Below are positions 11,291 through 22,264 of a stretch of DNA of 64,000 nucleotides, piece after piece (position 1 is the stretch's first letter; every line of letters begins with the position of its first letter). The notes below the pieces were generated by a model. That model made no database searches, was not told where the DNA came from, and saw only the letters and a list, made by a program, of their open reading frames with translations. This stretch comes from Dryococelus australis (taxonomy: Eukaryota > Arthropoda > Insecta > Phasmatodea > Phasmatidae): assembly GCA_029891345.1 (NCBI GenBank), contig CM056995.1, positions 215,640,547-215,704,546 of the forward strand, read 5' to 3'. A program made the position numbers and the translations under genes.

Positions 11291-11500
11291 AAGTGGGGCC
11301 ACAGTGGATCAGTGGATAGAGCGATTCCAAGTGGGGCCGCAGTGGCTCAGTGGATAGAACTATATCAAGTGGGGCCTCAGTGGCTCAGTGGTTAGAGCGA
11401 TTCCAAGTGGGGCCTTAGTGGCTCAGTGGATATAACTATGTTAAGTGGGGCCGTAGTGGCCAAGTGGATAGAGAATAATTCAATGGGACCGCAGTCGTTT
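11291..11500 (+). repeat. Tandem 38 bp array of a SINE A-box head
   Basis: Units start at 11291, 11329, 11367, 11405 (each exactly 38 bp) and 11443 (39 bp), with a degenerate sixth from 11482. Each reads AAGTGGGGCC.CAGTGGCTCA followed by GTGGATAGAgcgattcc or a variant. TGGCTCAGTGG is a good match to the RNA polymerase III A-box, and GGGGCC...GTGGCT is how the tRNA-like head of the SINEs in this window begins (reverse strand at 25478 and 38376). No B-box follows in any unit. The array is bracketed by a 12 bp direct repeat, GTTGAGTTAATT (11279-11290 and 11505-11516). Confidence 0.85.
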
Positions 11501-11516
11501 TAGTGTTGAGTTAATT

Positions 11517-13200
11517 TCACATAATTTCATTATTAGCTACATATATCTATGCAATATTTATTCCAGTCTTTGTATGATAACCACATTTTTAACATGGCAA
11601 CTGTTCTAGCTCCTTGACAATACATAAAAAAAGGTCACTGACTGGGTCCCCTAGTTAACAATATCGGTCTCTAAATTCAATGCTTGCATGGCGCATTTTA
11701 AACACACCAAATTTGGTTTAAACAGGTTTAATGGTTGACGAAATATGACGTAGAATCCTAAATTTTAAGATGGCCGCCGTTTTGAAAATAAGCATCCAGC
11801 ATGGTCGAAAAGTATAAAAGTCGGGTTTCCGTACCAAGTACTATATGTGTACCCGTTTTGGTAAAATTCTGTTAACGTATTCGAAAGCTGTAAAGGGAAC
11901 GTACACACACTCACCCAAACATTAATACGCACAGACACACAAACAGGAAAGTGATCTCATAAGTCTATCTTTACTTCGGAAAATAGGCTTTAAATTAACA
12001 CCCGAATGTCAGTGAAGCTCGAAAAGCATTACAGTTCATCGCCCTTCTTTAACCTCTAGACTCATAAATTCCACGAGGTGGTACAACAAAATTATTGTGC
12101 CATATTTGACACAGAAGCAGTGTACGGGCTTTGGTGACTGGCGCCCTGGGGAAGCAAAAATTTGTTTTTTGGCTCTTATTTCAATATTTCAAATTAATTG
12201 TTCTGTTCTTCAGCATCATGCTTCCGGAACTCGGAACCACTTAACTTCCTAAAACCACCGAACTTCTGTAAATTCAACGAATTATTCCTTCCCATATCCA
12301 ATATGAAAAAACAAAGTTAAATAAGCATTCACCATTTAATTTGGTATGAAATGCTTTAAACATGCACCCATAAACCCAAACAATAACAAATAAATAACCT
12401 TCACATGCTTAACTGCATGTGTATGTATGCTAACAAAATTAAACAATACATACACATCTGTACGCCATTATAACATTGTTAAATGTTTACAAGTTTTAAT
12501 ACGATGCACTGATTACTGCTGTTGCATATCTGGTTTATCTCACGGATTTAAAAACAATTCCACATGACTAAGAATATGCATGTCGCCAGTAGTACCAACT
12601 AATTTCGATACAACCAAATCTGATCACCAAGTTCCATCTTCATCTTCTTACAAAAAACACTAATTACAGCAGTATTGTCTGCCTTGCCCTCATGAACTGG
12701 AAAAGTCTTCCAACAGATTATCCTGTTTGGATCAATCTTACTAATCTCCTTTGGTGCAGGCTCCTTCTCGACATGAAACCCTCTGAAGAAACACATTTAT
12801 AACAAACCACTACCAGCTTTAGCAGTTATTCCTTGAAGACCAAAACGGTACAAAACAGACAACAAAATATAACTCTCTTCTATATCAAGGATCTTAACTG
12901 TCCAAGACCTATCATCTTTATTAACACCCTTAGTAAAAGACACAATATTACGCTAAACCTTACTCGGGTAATAACCAGAAGAACGAATTTGCCTCCGATT
13001 CATGTCAGGATGTAATATGCAAAAACCCATAATCAATACTGTAAATAATCGTAAAAATGAATATAATATGCAAAAAGGAATCAAACTATTAATACAACAC
13101 AGATACATACCTCACAACAAGGCAAGAACACAAAAAAAAAAACACAAAAAAGAAAAGTCCAGGATCAGCCCGCACCTACTACTTTAATCTACTCGGTCGG
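11517..13200. other. Intergenic; worn dispersed repeat, poly-A-rich tail
   Basis: 11.64-11.98 kb resembles 7.26-7.64 kb (ACACCAAATTTGG, TTTGGTAAAATTCTG, ACACACACTCACCC) and is probably a fragment of a dispersed element. 12.0-13.2 kb has only short frames with no domain (for example 12599-12796 minus) and A-rich tracts at 13130-13160. Confidence 0.3.
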
Positions 13201-13314
13201 CATTTAACATGCGAATGGTGAAACTCCGCGGCAGCGCTCCGTATCTCCAAACGCTGCCGCTATGTGCTGGGACCTTATCACCGGATGTACTACCGGGCGA
13301 TAAACAACTTCCGG

Positions 13315-13427
13315 TTACAACCAAGCGCAATTTTAATATTATATTTATGTTGGCCAACATGTTTGTGTGTGTTGTATGTAACAGGATGTTGTTATCAGTT
13401 ACGATAGTGCATTGCGCTTGGTTGTAA
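13315..13427. repeat. 113 bp foldback with perfect 17 bp inverted ends
   Basis: TTACAACCAAGCGCAAT at 13315-13331 is the exact reverse complement of 13411-13427. The spacer has no open frame. The right end overlaps the truncated left edge of MITE copy 3 (GTAAAGTTGG), so this may be a tiny foldback transposon or a rearrangement at the MITE boundary. Confidence 0.6.
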
Positions 13428-13740
13428 AGTTGGTAACGGTGGAAGAAAAGTAGTTTCATAACTTAACGTCGAATAAAAAGCGTAAATTAACCATATGTGA
13501 TAACTTAAATTATGTCTTTCGCTTTCTGTTTTTTTTATGCATCGAAGTCTAAAAATGAGCAAATTGTTAAGATATTTTTGCTTTTTTAATAATTTCATAG
13601 TTTCACTTGACCGACGCATGAATAAACTGATGAGGCCCATGGCAATGATAATTTCACATAAGGCGGAAGAAAACACAACATGCATACAAATAGATCTTAA
13701 GCAGGGCTTCCAAAATTACTCATTTTACTGCGAACAGTCT
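13424..13740 (+). mobile_element. MITE copy 3, left end missing
   Basis: Begins inside the family consensus at GTAAAGTTGGTAACGG and runs through the CGTCGAATAAAAAG, CTTTCTGTTTTTT and CTTAAGCAGGGCTT blocks to the right terminal repeat (ATTTTACTGCGAACAGTCT). The left ~100 bp of the MITE is absent; the 113 bp foldback takes its place. Confidence 0.8.
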
Positions 13741-14385
13741 ATACACAGGAACACTTCCATAATACAACCTCTGGTTCATCTGGATGTGTAGGGTTGAGTG
13801 CCTACTAACTTCGTCCGTAGGCGAATACAAATCGAGAGAAAATAGTGAAATTTCTCTTTCCAAGAGCCCACCCTTCAGGGTGGCCAACGAATCTTTCATC
13901 CAATCCAGAAATACAATTCAAAAAATTTTCGGTTGATTCACACAAACATACAGAAATTACTAAGAAATATTGTAGGAGTTTTTTTCTCCCAGAAAAACTG
14001 GCTGGAAATTCGTCAATTTAAGTGACAAATTTAGCGGGACTGAGATATGAATGAACAAGATTTCGATAGTGGCATTCTTATGCGTCCTAATTAAGTGAAC
14101 CGAGAAAATAAAATAAGCCGAAACAAGCAACATAGTTCTCATCTGCTCTGCATCTGCCCTTGTTGCTTACCACCGACAGTAGTATACATTCTGTTCATAC
14201 TGTCTTAACACTCTTCGAATCAAACCTTTGAAAAAGCACCTCATGTGTGACATGTTTGGTGATATCCTAAATATGTTATGTATCTCAAGCGTTTAATATT
14301 TATGTTAACATAAAAGCATCTTATATTTGGCTAAATATAACTTATAGTTACATCTTATATTTACATTATAGTAATTCATTTGTAA
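13741..14385. other. Intergenic stretch, nothing recognised
   Basis: Contains no convincing gene or repeat. Short frames such as 13960-14142 (minus) show no domain. Confidence 0.3.
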
Positions 14386-14520
14386 CTAATATGAATAAAC
14401 AGTGAGAAAATGGGTGTGTTGTAATGGCTAGTAAGAAATAATTCTCATGCAAAATATTATTAAACTAAGTGCGCACGAATGCGGTGCGTCATCCCTTTGG
14501 TGTAATCTTCTAGACTTCGT
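14386..14520. repeat. Dispersed ~135 bp repeat, copy 1
   Basis: Matches 36885-37015 in the same orientation: GGTGTGTTG..., GAGAAATAGTTCT/AAGAAATAATTCT, then AATGCGGTGC followed by CCCTTTGGTGTAA. The element type is unknown. Confidence 0.65.
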
Positions 14521-14560
14521 AAAGCTTAGTTTTCACGAGGTGGAGGGAAAGCCTGATAAA

Positions 14561-14984
14561 TGCTGTTCGCGATAAAGTGAGCACTTTTGAAATCAACCTT
14601 AGAAAATATTATTGCCCCTGCCTGCATATATTTTAATGGGCGCACTGAATGACATCCGCTCAGTAAAATTGGTAATGATGAATAGAAAGCAGTTCCATAC
14701 CTTGACGTCGAAAAAAAGGCGCAAGGTAACCCTTTGTGATAACGAAAATTATTTATTTCGCTTTCTGTTTTTTTTTTTAAATCCGTTTATGTGTAAAAAT
14801 GAGCATATTTGTAAAATATTTACTTTTCTAACAATTGCACATTTTCGCTTGACCGACGCATGAATAATGTAATGAGGTCCATCGCAATGTTAATTTTACA
14901 TAAGGCAGAAGAATACACAAACGTGCCTACAAGTAGATCTTTAGCAGGGACTTTCAAAAGTTCTCATTTGACCGTGAACAGCCT
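14561..14984 (+). mobile_element. MITE copy 4, complete
   Basis: TGCTGTTCGCGATAAAGTGAGCACTTTTGAAATC at the left and CTCATTTGACCGTGAACAGCC at the right, with the full internal order CCTGCATAT, GGGCGCACTGA, GTTGGTAA, the T-tract and CGACGCATGAATAA. It is one of the best-preserved copies, about 424 bp, and has no coding capacity. Confidence 0.85.
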
Positions 14985-15232
14985 ATAGTAGAAATCTGGC
15001 GGGGCATTCGCTTATTGGTGTGATGTCATACTCACCGGCTGGGCAGTGTTATGTTAGGACTGGGATGTTACAGATACAATGACAAGACCTCCTAAATAGT
15101 GTTCCCAATAAAACAGACAAAGAAGTTCAACCAGTAACTCCTGAACTGACCACAGGCAATGTCATGGAACAGTTTAGACTTCGTTTGCAGTGGAGCTGGC
15201 TGGTGGTAACATGGAACTATCTACGTGGAGTG

Positions 15233-15475
15233 GAGATATTTGGGCGGCTCTTAACATAGACGTCTTGAGAGCCGATGAGGGGGAAGCGAGATTAGCATGG
15301 AGCAGCGCCGGAATGAAAGAGCGGGGAAACGGGAGATCCCCGAGAAAACCAGTCGACCAGCGGCATCGTCCGACACTATTCCCACATGCCTAAACCTGGG
15401 GCAACTCCTCCGGGAATAGAACCAAGATCGCCATGGTAGGAAGCAGGTAGTCTAACCACTACACCACCGCGGTCC
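15233..15475 (-). mobile_element. tRNA-derived SINE, copy 1
   Basis: Read on the minus strand it starts with an A-box (GTGGTGTAGTGGTTAGAC) and a B-box (GGTTCTATTCCC), followed by the body shared with the copies at 25.2, 26.2 and 38.1 kb (CTCGGGGATCTCCC, GCGCTGCTCC, CATCGGCTCTCAAGAC, AGCCGCCC). The A-box to B-box distance and the head suggest origin from a tRNA. Short open frames across it are not genes. Confidence 0.85.
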
Positions 15476-16395
15476 TATTTACTTTGTACAATTACACTAC
15501 ACGAAATATTTGTAATTATTCTTTACACTTATAAAATTTAGTACTTATTCTGTGTACATTAAGTGAAATACGCTGAGTCTAAGTGGCGATTAAAAAATTT
15601 CAATAAAATTATATTGCAACCACATATCAAACAGATTCATGGCATGGCATAACAAAGGCCGGAAAAAATAAATTGCTCCACTAATTCTAAGTTTGGAAAG
15701 GCAACTAGTAATACCCTATATAACTAATATGTCAAAGCTTATACAAAGTTGAGGAAGGTAATAATAGGTATTATTTCACATTAAACCAATAAAACTTAAT
15801 TATGTTTGAATTGTGTGGCGAATCAGAGATTTTTTACTTTAATAAGACATTTTTATAGAAATAAAAGATGATGATATGCGCACTCTACGGCGCTGCCTAC
15901 CAAGCCTGCAGCCACAATAGTAAAATGGGGAATCAATGTTAGAATCGTTCTCAATGCATCAATTGAAAAAATAACCGCGCCCAAAAAAATAATATAATGT
16001 TACATTTTTATAGGAATATTGGCACCTTATGAAATCTTGCTAACTTTAAGGTTTTTTTTTTTCTAAATTTAATAATGAATTTTACATTTTGCGAAAGACT
16101 AAATAATATAGTTTTGAAACTTTTTAAACGTTGTGGTGAATAATCTTAGCTTGAAAGTTACCTTTAAAATCGATACATTGATAAGGAAACATTGATTCCC
16201 CGACTAAACTCTGTGAATGCAGGATTGGTCGGCAGAGTGACAGCGAATATATGTAAAATGTTGTTGTTTAGCTAAGCGTCCTTTAAAAAGTTCTGCTTTA
16301 TCGCACATAAAACTGTATCAATTATTTGTATGGCTAGAATTTATTTTTCTTAAAAAATACAAATAATTGAAGAACTAACACAACCATTACGTACA
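15476..16395. other. Intergenic stretch, nothing recognised
   Basis: A+T-rich sequence without supported features. Confidence 0.3.
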
Positions 16396-16398
16396 ACT

Positions 16399-16720
16399 TT
16401 GCTTCTTTTGCTTTGCAACCATAGATCATGCAGGCTCTTGTGGATGTACATTTGTCTTGTGAGTTTTTCCATACATCCATACTTTATCATTGGAGTGAGT
16501 TCCGTTTGTTTGCGTTGCAACCATAGAGCATGCAGGCTCTTGTGGATGTACATCTGTCTTGTGAGTTTTCCTATACATCCATACTTTATCATTGGAGTGA
16601 GTTCCGTTTGTTTGCGTTGCAACCATAGAGCATGCAGGCTCTTGTGGATGTACATCTGTCTTGTGAGTTTTCCCATACATCCATACTTTATCTGTGGAGT
16701 GAGTTCTGTTTGTTTACACA
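16399..16720. repeat. 102 bp minisatellite, three units
   Basis: TTGCAACCATAGAgCATGCAGG recurs at 16413, 16515 and 16617, an exact 102 bp period, with few differences between units. Because 102 is a multiple of three and the unit has no stops in some frames, long open frames appear on both strands (a 34-residue protein repeat on each). I treat these as by-products of the repeat, not genes. Confidence 0.85.
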
Positions 16721-17585
16721 CTACACTATAAGTACGGGATAAATGAATATAACTTAAAAGAAAATTTGTAGTTGATACCGAACTGCGAATGAGTTTTACT
16801 TCCATTAAACAATAAAATTATGAGAATTACATGACCTGCACTATCTTTCCCAATGGAGTTTTCCGTAATTGATGGTGGAAAATCAGCATTTATGAACACA
16901 TGCCCAACAATGAAGCAAAAATTAGCCAAAAAGTCACGGAAAGCACTCCGAGGTAAGACGTTCGGTTCGAAATAATACAAATTAGCTGCTGCGGAATGAT
17001 ACTGTCAATAGGCAACATATCAAGTCCTACAGGCCCGCTGATTGCACATCAAGGATCGTGCAAAAGTGTGCTGGACCCTATATTTTCAAGTGCACGTACA
17101 AAAATGGAAGCGGGTGGCAAGCTTTTATAATTTTGACAATATTTTACAAGGTCAAATTTTATATTAATAAGATCCAAACGTCATCTTAGAAAATAATTCA
17201 AGTAGCGAAAAACCGGACAATTTTTTACAGTATTTAATATGTCGCAACACAATTAACAGACGTAATTTGCATGTTTTATAGCGGCGGTAACAAATAAATT
17301 ATTGTATCTACAGTATCATATTATTGGCTATTGCTACTGATTATAAATTAATACTTTATTGGAAAATTTGAATTTGAATTATTTTAAATTCATTTTAAAT
17401 TTATTTAATTAACCCTACTTAGCAGTACAGCCATCCAGGGTGTTCAATTCTATAATGACTACTACAATTTAACAAACAGTTTATAAGTTATATAAATTTA
17501 CTTTTTTTTGGGAGGGCGGCTGTTTTTCTGGGCGCCCGTAATTTAAACTAAAAATAATATTTTTATTCAAAAGCATCATTCACAC
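16721..17585. other. Intergenic stretch, nothing recognised
   Basis: A+T-rich, no supported gene. Ends at a poly-T tract and a GGAGGGCGGC block just before the GC-rich tail of the LINE region. Confidence 0.3.
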
Positions 17586-17589
17586 TTCC

Positions 17590-18345
17590 TAGGAAGATTG
17601 TGAGCTATTCTGCCCCGACCGAGACAGCTCTTCAACGGCTATCCTTTCGGCCGCCCCCCGTTTCGCTGCCCCCGCGGGAACAGACCAGGGACCGGGATTC
17701 CCATGAATCCGCCCGCGCAACCAGACGCCGTTGGGCCCGTACACAGCTAACTAGCCTTTCGGTCGGTCCGCCATGGCACCCAACGGTCTAATGGCCCCGC
17801 TCACGCACCCGAAGGCCCCCAGCACCCTCCCTATTCGTACTATTCTATTTCGTTCTTTTTATTTTTTTTCCCTCGCCCACCGTTCTGCTCCAACCTAAGC
17901 ATCGTCCAGGACATCGAAGCACCCCTTCTTGACACCCGGGCCTTCGTTTCCTGGCGGACGAGGGAGTGGAGCTCCGCTCCTACGAGCGCCCCCCCCTTTT
18001 TTTTTACACAGATCCATACATAGAAATCAACCAATATATTATCATAAATCACATCTTTCCCTCATTTAGATTTTCTTCTCCGCAATTCCTTTCGTTCTTC
18101 TTTCATCCATTTCAGATCTTGTATTTCTTCATCTCTTTCTTGATTATTCTCCTCCTCTTTTTCTCTTTTCTGTTGTTCGTCTACTTTCCTTCTCTCTTCT
18201 CCGCCCTATTTTCTTTCCTCTTCTTTCTCTTCTTTTTCTTTTATTCCTTCTACTTGTTCTTCTATTTTTCTCCGTATTTTCTTCAATTCTTCTTGCATTC
18301 ATTTCGGATCTTGTGTTCTTCTTTATAACTTTTTCGTGTTTGGAG
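17590..18345 (-). other. GC-rich block plus coiled-coil-coding purine tract
   Basis: 17600-18000 is markedly GC-rich. 18010-18340 is almost pure pyrimidine on the plus strand. Read on the minus strand it gives a Lys/Glu/Arg-rich helix (MQEELKKIRRKIEEQVEGIK, then EKEEENNQERDEEIQDLKWM) interrupted by one stop. This resembles the charged coiled coils of LINE first ORFs, and a GC-rich tail would suit a LINE UTR, but the position downstream of the RT end is unusual. It may be from another LINE copy. Confidence 0.4.
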
Positions 18346-18399
18346 CTTTTCAGTGTTTAATATTTACTGACAATTCTGTTTCTTATCAAAAAGAGAGAG

Positions 18400-21300
18400 T
18401 TATTAATAACTTTTTTAATTTTATTTAAACGATAAAATACTAAACAAACACAAACACTCGCTCAATAGTTCCCTTAGTTCCAGAACACTCTCATCTGCTT
18501 CCTAGACTACTCAGTTAAATCATCATTCATAGTTTTTACCAAATCATATATTTTACTAATAGTTTCATTTATTATTTCTACAATTTCCTTGTCATATATT
18601 ATGTTTTTGTATTAGCAATTTATCATTAAAAGATTTTAATTTCTGTTCTAATTTTTTTATTTTCATGTTTAAAATTTCACACAAGTACAGAATATGGTAT
18701 ACCGTCTGAGCTCCCTTTTCACATTGACAACTGTCGTCTTCTATTTTATTTATTTTAGCTAAATATTCATTAATTTGACAGTATCACGTTATTACTTTCA
18801 AAACACTATTATTTATATTGATTTTACTTTCGTACTATTGTTGTATATTTTTAATATAAATTTTAGTGTTTGGGCCGGTTTCTGTTGCATCGTACTCTGT
18901 TTGCCAATTTATAACACTTAGTTTATAGATTTCTTTCTTTAATTGTTTTAAACTAATAGGTTGATTATTTCTATTTTTGTCAATCCAAATATTATTGTGC
19001 TCTACTATCTTATTGTATGTATTTCCGTTGTATTCTATTTCGTCTACTTCATTTTTGTTTTAATATATCATATTTCTATCTTTTATACTATAGTCTATTG
19101 GTACTTCTTTACTAACAGTTATCGCAGATACATATGATGTGGTTGGTGTTAAATTCATAATTTTTATAAATACATACATATCTTTGTGATGCTCTTAGTA
19201 TTCTTTTAATGTGTATTTTCAATTTTATTTTTGTATCAAGTGCTAGCATATTGTATAATATTACGGTATGATGCCTGATATATTATTTTCTTACCTTTAT
19301 TATTATTATTTTTGATATTTCATATCGTTTGTTTTAATTTTTAAAATATATTCTTAACTTTTTCGGTTATACATTTAACGCGTGGGACTAAACTGATCTA
19401 TTATCAAAAATAATGCCCAAGTATACTATTTACTTTTAACTATCATTGTTTGTTTGTCATACTTGATTACTGGCGGTCTTTTATCTAATTTTCCTTTTAA
19501 AATTATAGCAACTGTTTCCCCTACTGATAATTTATGTTCTTTCTCTTTCATCCATATTAAAGTTTTATCCATTATTTTTTGTGTCCCTTCTTCTATTTCC
19601 TTTCTTGTATTACCTTCTATCAAAATTATACAATCGTCCGCGAATGCCACAATTTTTTAATCCTCATTATTGTTTTGTACTATGTAATCATTTATTACTA
19701 AATTCTATAGACTTGGCCCTATTACTGATCCTTGTGGACAGCCGCGAGTTATTTCCCTTTTTAACGTTATCTGATTATCTTGTACTATTATGTTCCGGTT
19801 ATTCAAATAGTCCCATAAAATTTCTTTCCATTTTTTATCTATTGGTATTTTATTAATCTGTTATTTAATATCTTTCCATGTCACCGTTGAAAATACGTTG
19901 CTTATGTCTATACCAATCAAATATTGATTACCAATATTGAAATTGAAATACCAATCAAATATTTTTTGTGCTTGTTCCTATTAAATGTAATACTTTATTT
20001 ATTGTCTGTTCGGTTGATTTTTTTCTCTAAATCCAAATTGGTTATCGTGAAGCGTTTTTTCTATTTCTGATTTAATTGTTCTATATATTATACTTCCGTA
20101 TGTTTTGACCAATGTTGGTAAGATACATATTGGTCTGTAGGAAGAATCCTTTGTTTTTAATTTATTCTTACTTTGTATAGAAATATTATCTTTCCTGTTT
20201 TCCATATTTCCGGATATCTGCTTAATGTATAGCATTTGTTTATAAGTTTTGTTAATATTTATTTTATTGTTTCCCATCTTTTATTTATTACTTCGATTGT
20301 TATCCGACAGATTCCCGGTGCTTTTTTAACGCTGTATCTTTTTATTACAATTTTAATATCTCCTTAATTAATTTCTTCAGATTCTTTTTCTCTTCTTCTT
20401 GCAAAGTATGAATTTCTATTTCTTCTTCTGTTCCTTCAAACAGAATCTATATTTACAACAGAAAGTAAGAATAAAGATTAGAACTGAAATGTCGGAAGAA
20501 AGCAGCATTGGGAGGGGCGTTAGACAAGGCTGTTACATTTCTGCCTTCTTCAATTTATACCTGGATGAGATTATTGGGAAATGCTTAGATGGAAGAAGAG
20601 GAGTGCGCATTGGCAGGAACAGAATAGAATGTGTAAGATTTGCCGATGATATGGTTTTATTAGCAGAGAGTGAAAGAACTATATCTAAAATGCTAAAAAA
20701 TCTGAATGAAACTTGTGAGGAGTATGGGATGAGAATCAATACATCAAAAACAAAGAGTATGGTATTTAGTAAAGGAAGGCAACCAGCAAATATTAAGATA
20801 GGACATGTTAATATCAGCCAAGTAAGAGCATTCAAATATCTAGGAAGTACGATAACTGAGGACTTGAAATGTCATCAGGTGTTGAAGACTCGTATTGCAG
20901 TAGCGAAGGAAGCGTTCTATAGGAAGAGGAGATTGCTATGCGGAAAACTAGATAAAGCACTGAGAAAAAGACTTGGCAAGTGTTTAGTATGGAGTGTGGC
21001 ACTCTATGGGGCAGAGACGTGGACACTGAGACGTGATGACGAAATAATGCTAGAAGCTTTTGTGATGTGGATGCGGAGGAATTTGGAGAGTATAAATGGG
21101 TGGAAAGAGTGAGTAATGAAGAAGTGCTGGAAAGAGTTGATTAGAGAAGAAAACTGCTGAAAGTCATAAGAGAAAGGAAGAAGAACTGGATGGGACACTA
21201 TTTGAGACGGGAGTGATTGCTAACAGACGCTATTGAAGGGATAGTTTGTGGAAAAAGATTGAAAGGAAGGAGAAGATACAAGTTAATAGATGACCTCAAG

Positions 21301-22260
21301 GGAAGATTGAAAGTATATCGACCTGAAGAGGTTGACAGAAGACAGGAGAGCATGGAGAGATACCACGCGAAAACCTGCCTCTGGGCAGAACACAAACGAT
21401 GATGATGTTCCTTCAAGATTAGGTTTGTCCATAAGTACTTTATATTTTTTCTTAATTGTTGTTGTGTATTTTTCTCCAATTTTTATGCTACTGATGGTTT
21501 CTTTTTTCCTCAACTTCTTCCTTGCCAGTTTAACTACTAAATTCTATGGTCCCTTTCTCACTTCTTCTTTAACAAATTCAATCCATTTATTATTCATGTT
21601 TATCCTGATTAACATTTTATATTCCCGTCTAATTTTTTTGTAATCTTCCTTATAAATCAATTTAGCATTACATTCACAGCAGCTTCTATATTTCCTGTGT
21701 TTATTTGTTACTTTATTTCTCATTATTTTTAGTTTGATATTTCACCACCAATTTATGTTTATATTTTTAGTTTTATATTTTGTTTCTTGTTTATCACATA
21801 TGCTAACTATTGCTTCCTGGAATTGATCTATTTTTGCTTCAATTATATCATCTTCCATTCTGTCATCTATTATCTTAACAAAGTTTTTTAATTCTTTATT
21901 AACCTTTCCCAGTTAGTAACTTTTAAATGTAATTTTTTCTCTATCTTGATTTCCTGTTCAGTTCTAATTTCTATCTCAAAATTTATTTTGTTGTGATCGC
22001 TTATAGTGTGGTTTACTATTCAATTTATAATTTTTCCTTCCGTATCTTTTGTATTTATAGTTAAATAAATATTCTCTTGTCCTTTGATGCTGTCAAATTA
22101 TTATTTTCCTAATTTTTTTATTATCCTCTTGCTGTCTTCTTTCTTGTTTAATTCATTTCATTTCAGCTTTTAATTCCACTATTTCTAATTTCTACTGCCA
22201 AACTACATCATGGACTTCTAATAATTTTGTCATGATTTCCACGTATGGCACTTTTTTTGT
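18400..22260 (-). mobile_element. Decayed non-LTR retrotransposon (LINE), ORF2 region
   Basis: Minus-strand order from right to left: VNHTISDHNKINFEIEI near 22.0 kb (SDHN is the C-terminal motif of the APE-type endonuclease); RT fingers and palm at 19999-20277 (SYRPICILPTL, NQFGFRE); the RT catalytic box MAFADDCIILIEG at 19610-19650; and a C-terminal cysteine motif near 18.7 kb (CQCEKGAQTVYHILYLCE). This order fits an R1/jockey/LOA-like element with endonuclease, RT and a terminal knuckle. It is full of stops and frameshifts, and is split by the second LINE at 20440-21405. Confidence 0.85.
20440..21405 (+). mobile_element. 5'-truncated LINE inserted in the older LINE
   Basis: A second, better-preserved RT fragment on the plus strand: GVRQGCYISAFFNLYLDEII, then CVRFADDMVLLAE (catalytic FADD), the FKYLGSTITED block, WSVALYGAETWTLRRDDE, a frameshift near 21090, and LLKVIRERKKNWMGHYLRRE. 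It ends in GATGATGAT, a microsatellite-type 3' tail. It is flanked by an exact 11 bp duplication, TGTTCCTTCAA (20429-20439 and 21406-21416), and the outside sequences join as continuous older LINE. The 5' part (endonuclease and early RT) is missing, as expected from incomplete target-primed reverse transcription. Confidence 0.93.
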
Positions 22261-22264
22261 TTTT

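Noticed and set aside
11291..11500. CRISPR-like array from regular 38 bp spacing
   Set aside because: Units are contiguous without unique spacers and match a SINE promoter head in a eukaryotic sequence.
16350..16805. 151-codon minus-strand frame with a 34-residue repeat
   Set aside because: Arises from a 102 bp minisatellite open in several frames; no domain and an equally open opposite strand.
17966..18328. 120-codon plus-strand Phe/Ser/Leu frame
   Set aside because: Translation of a polypyrimidine tract; the minus strand gives a more meaningful coiled coil.
20533..21198. Minus-strand frames opposite the plus-strand LINE RT
   Set aside because: Shadows of the RT reading frame, which has clear catalytic and C-terminal motifs on the plus strand.
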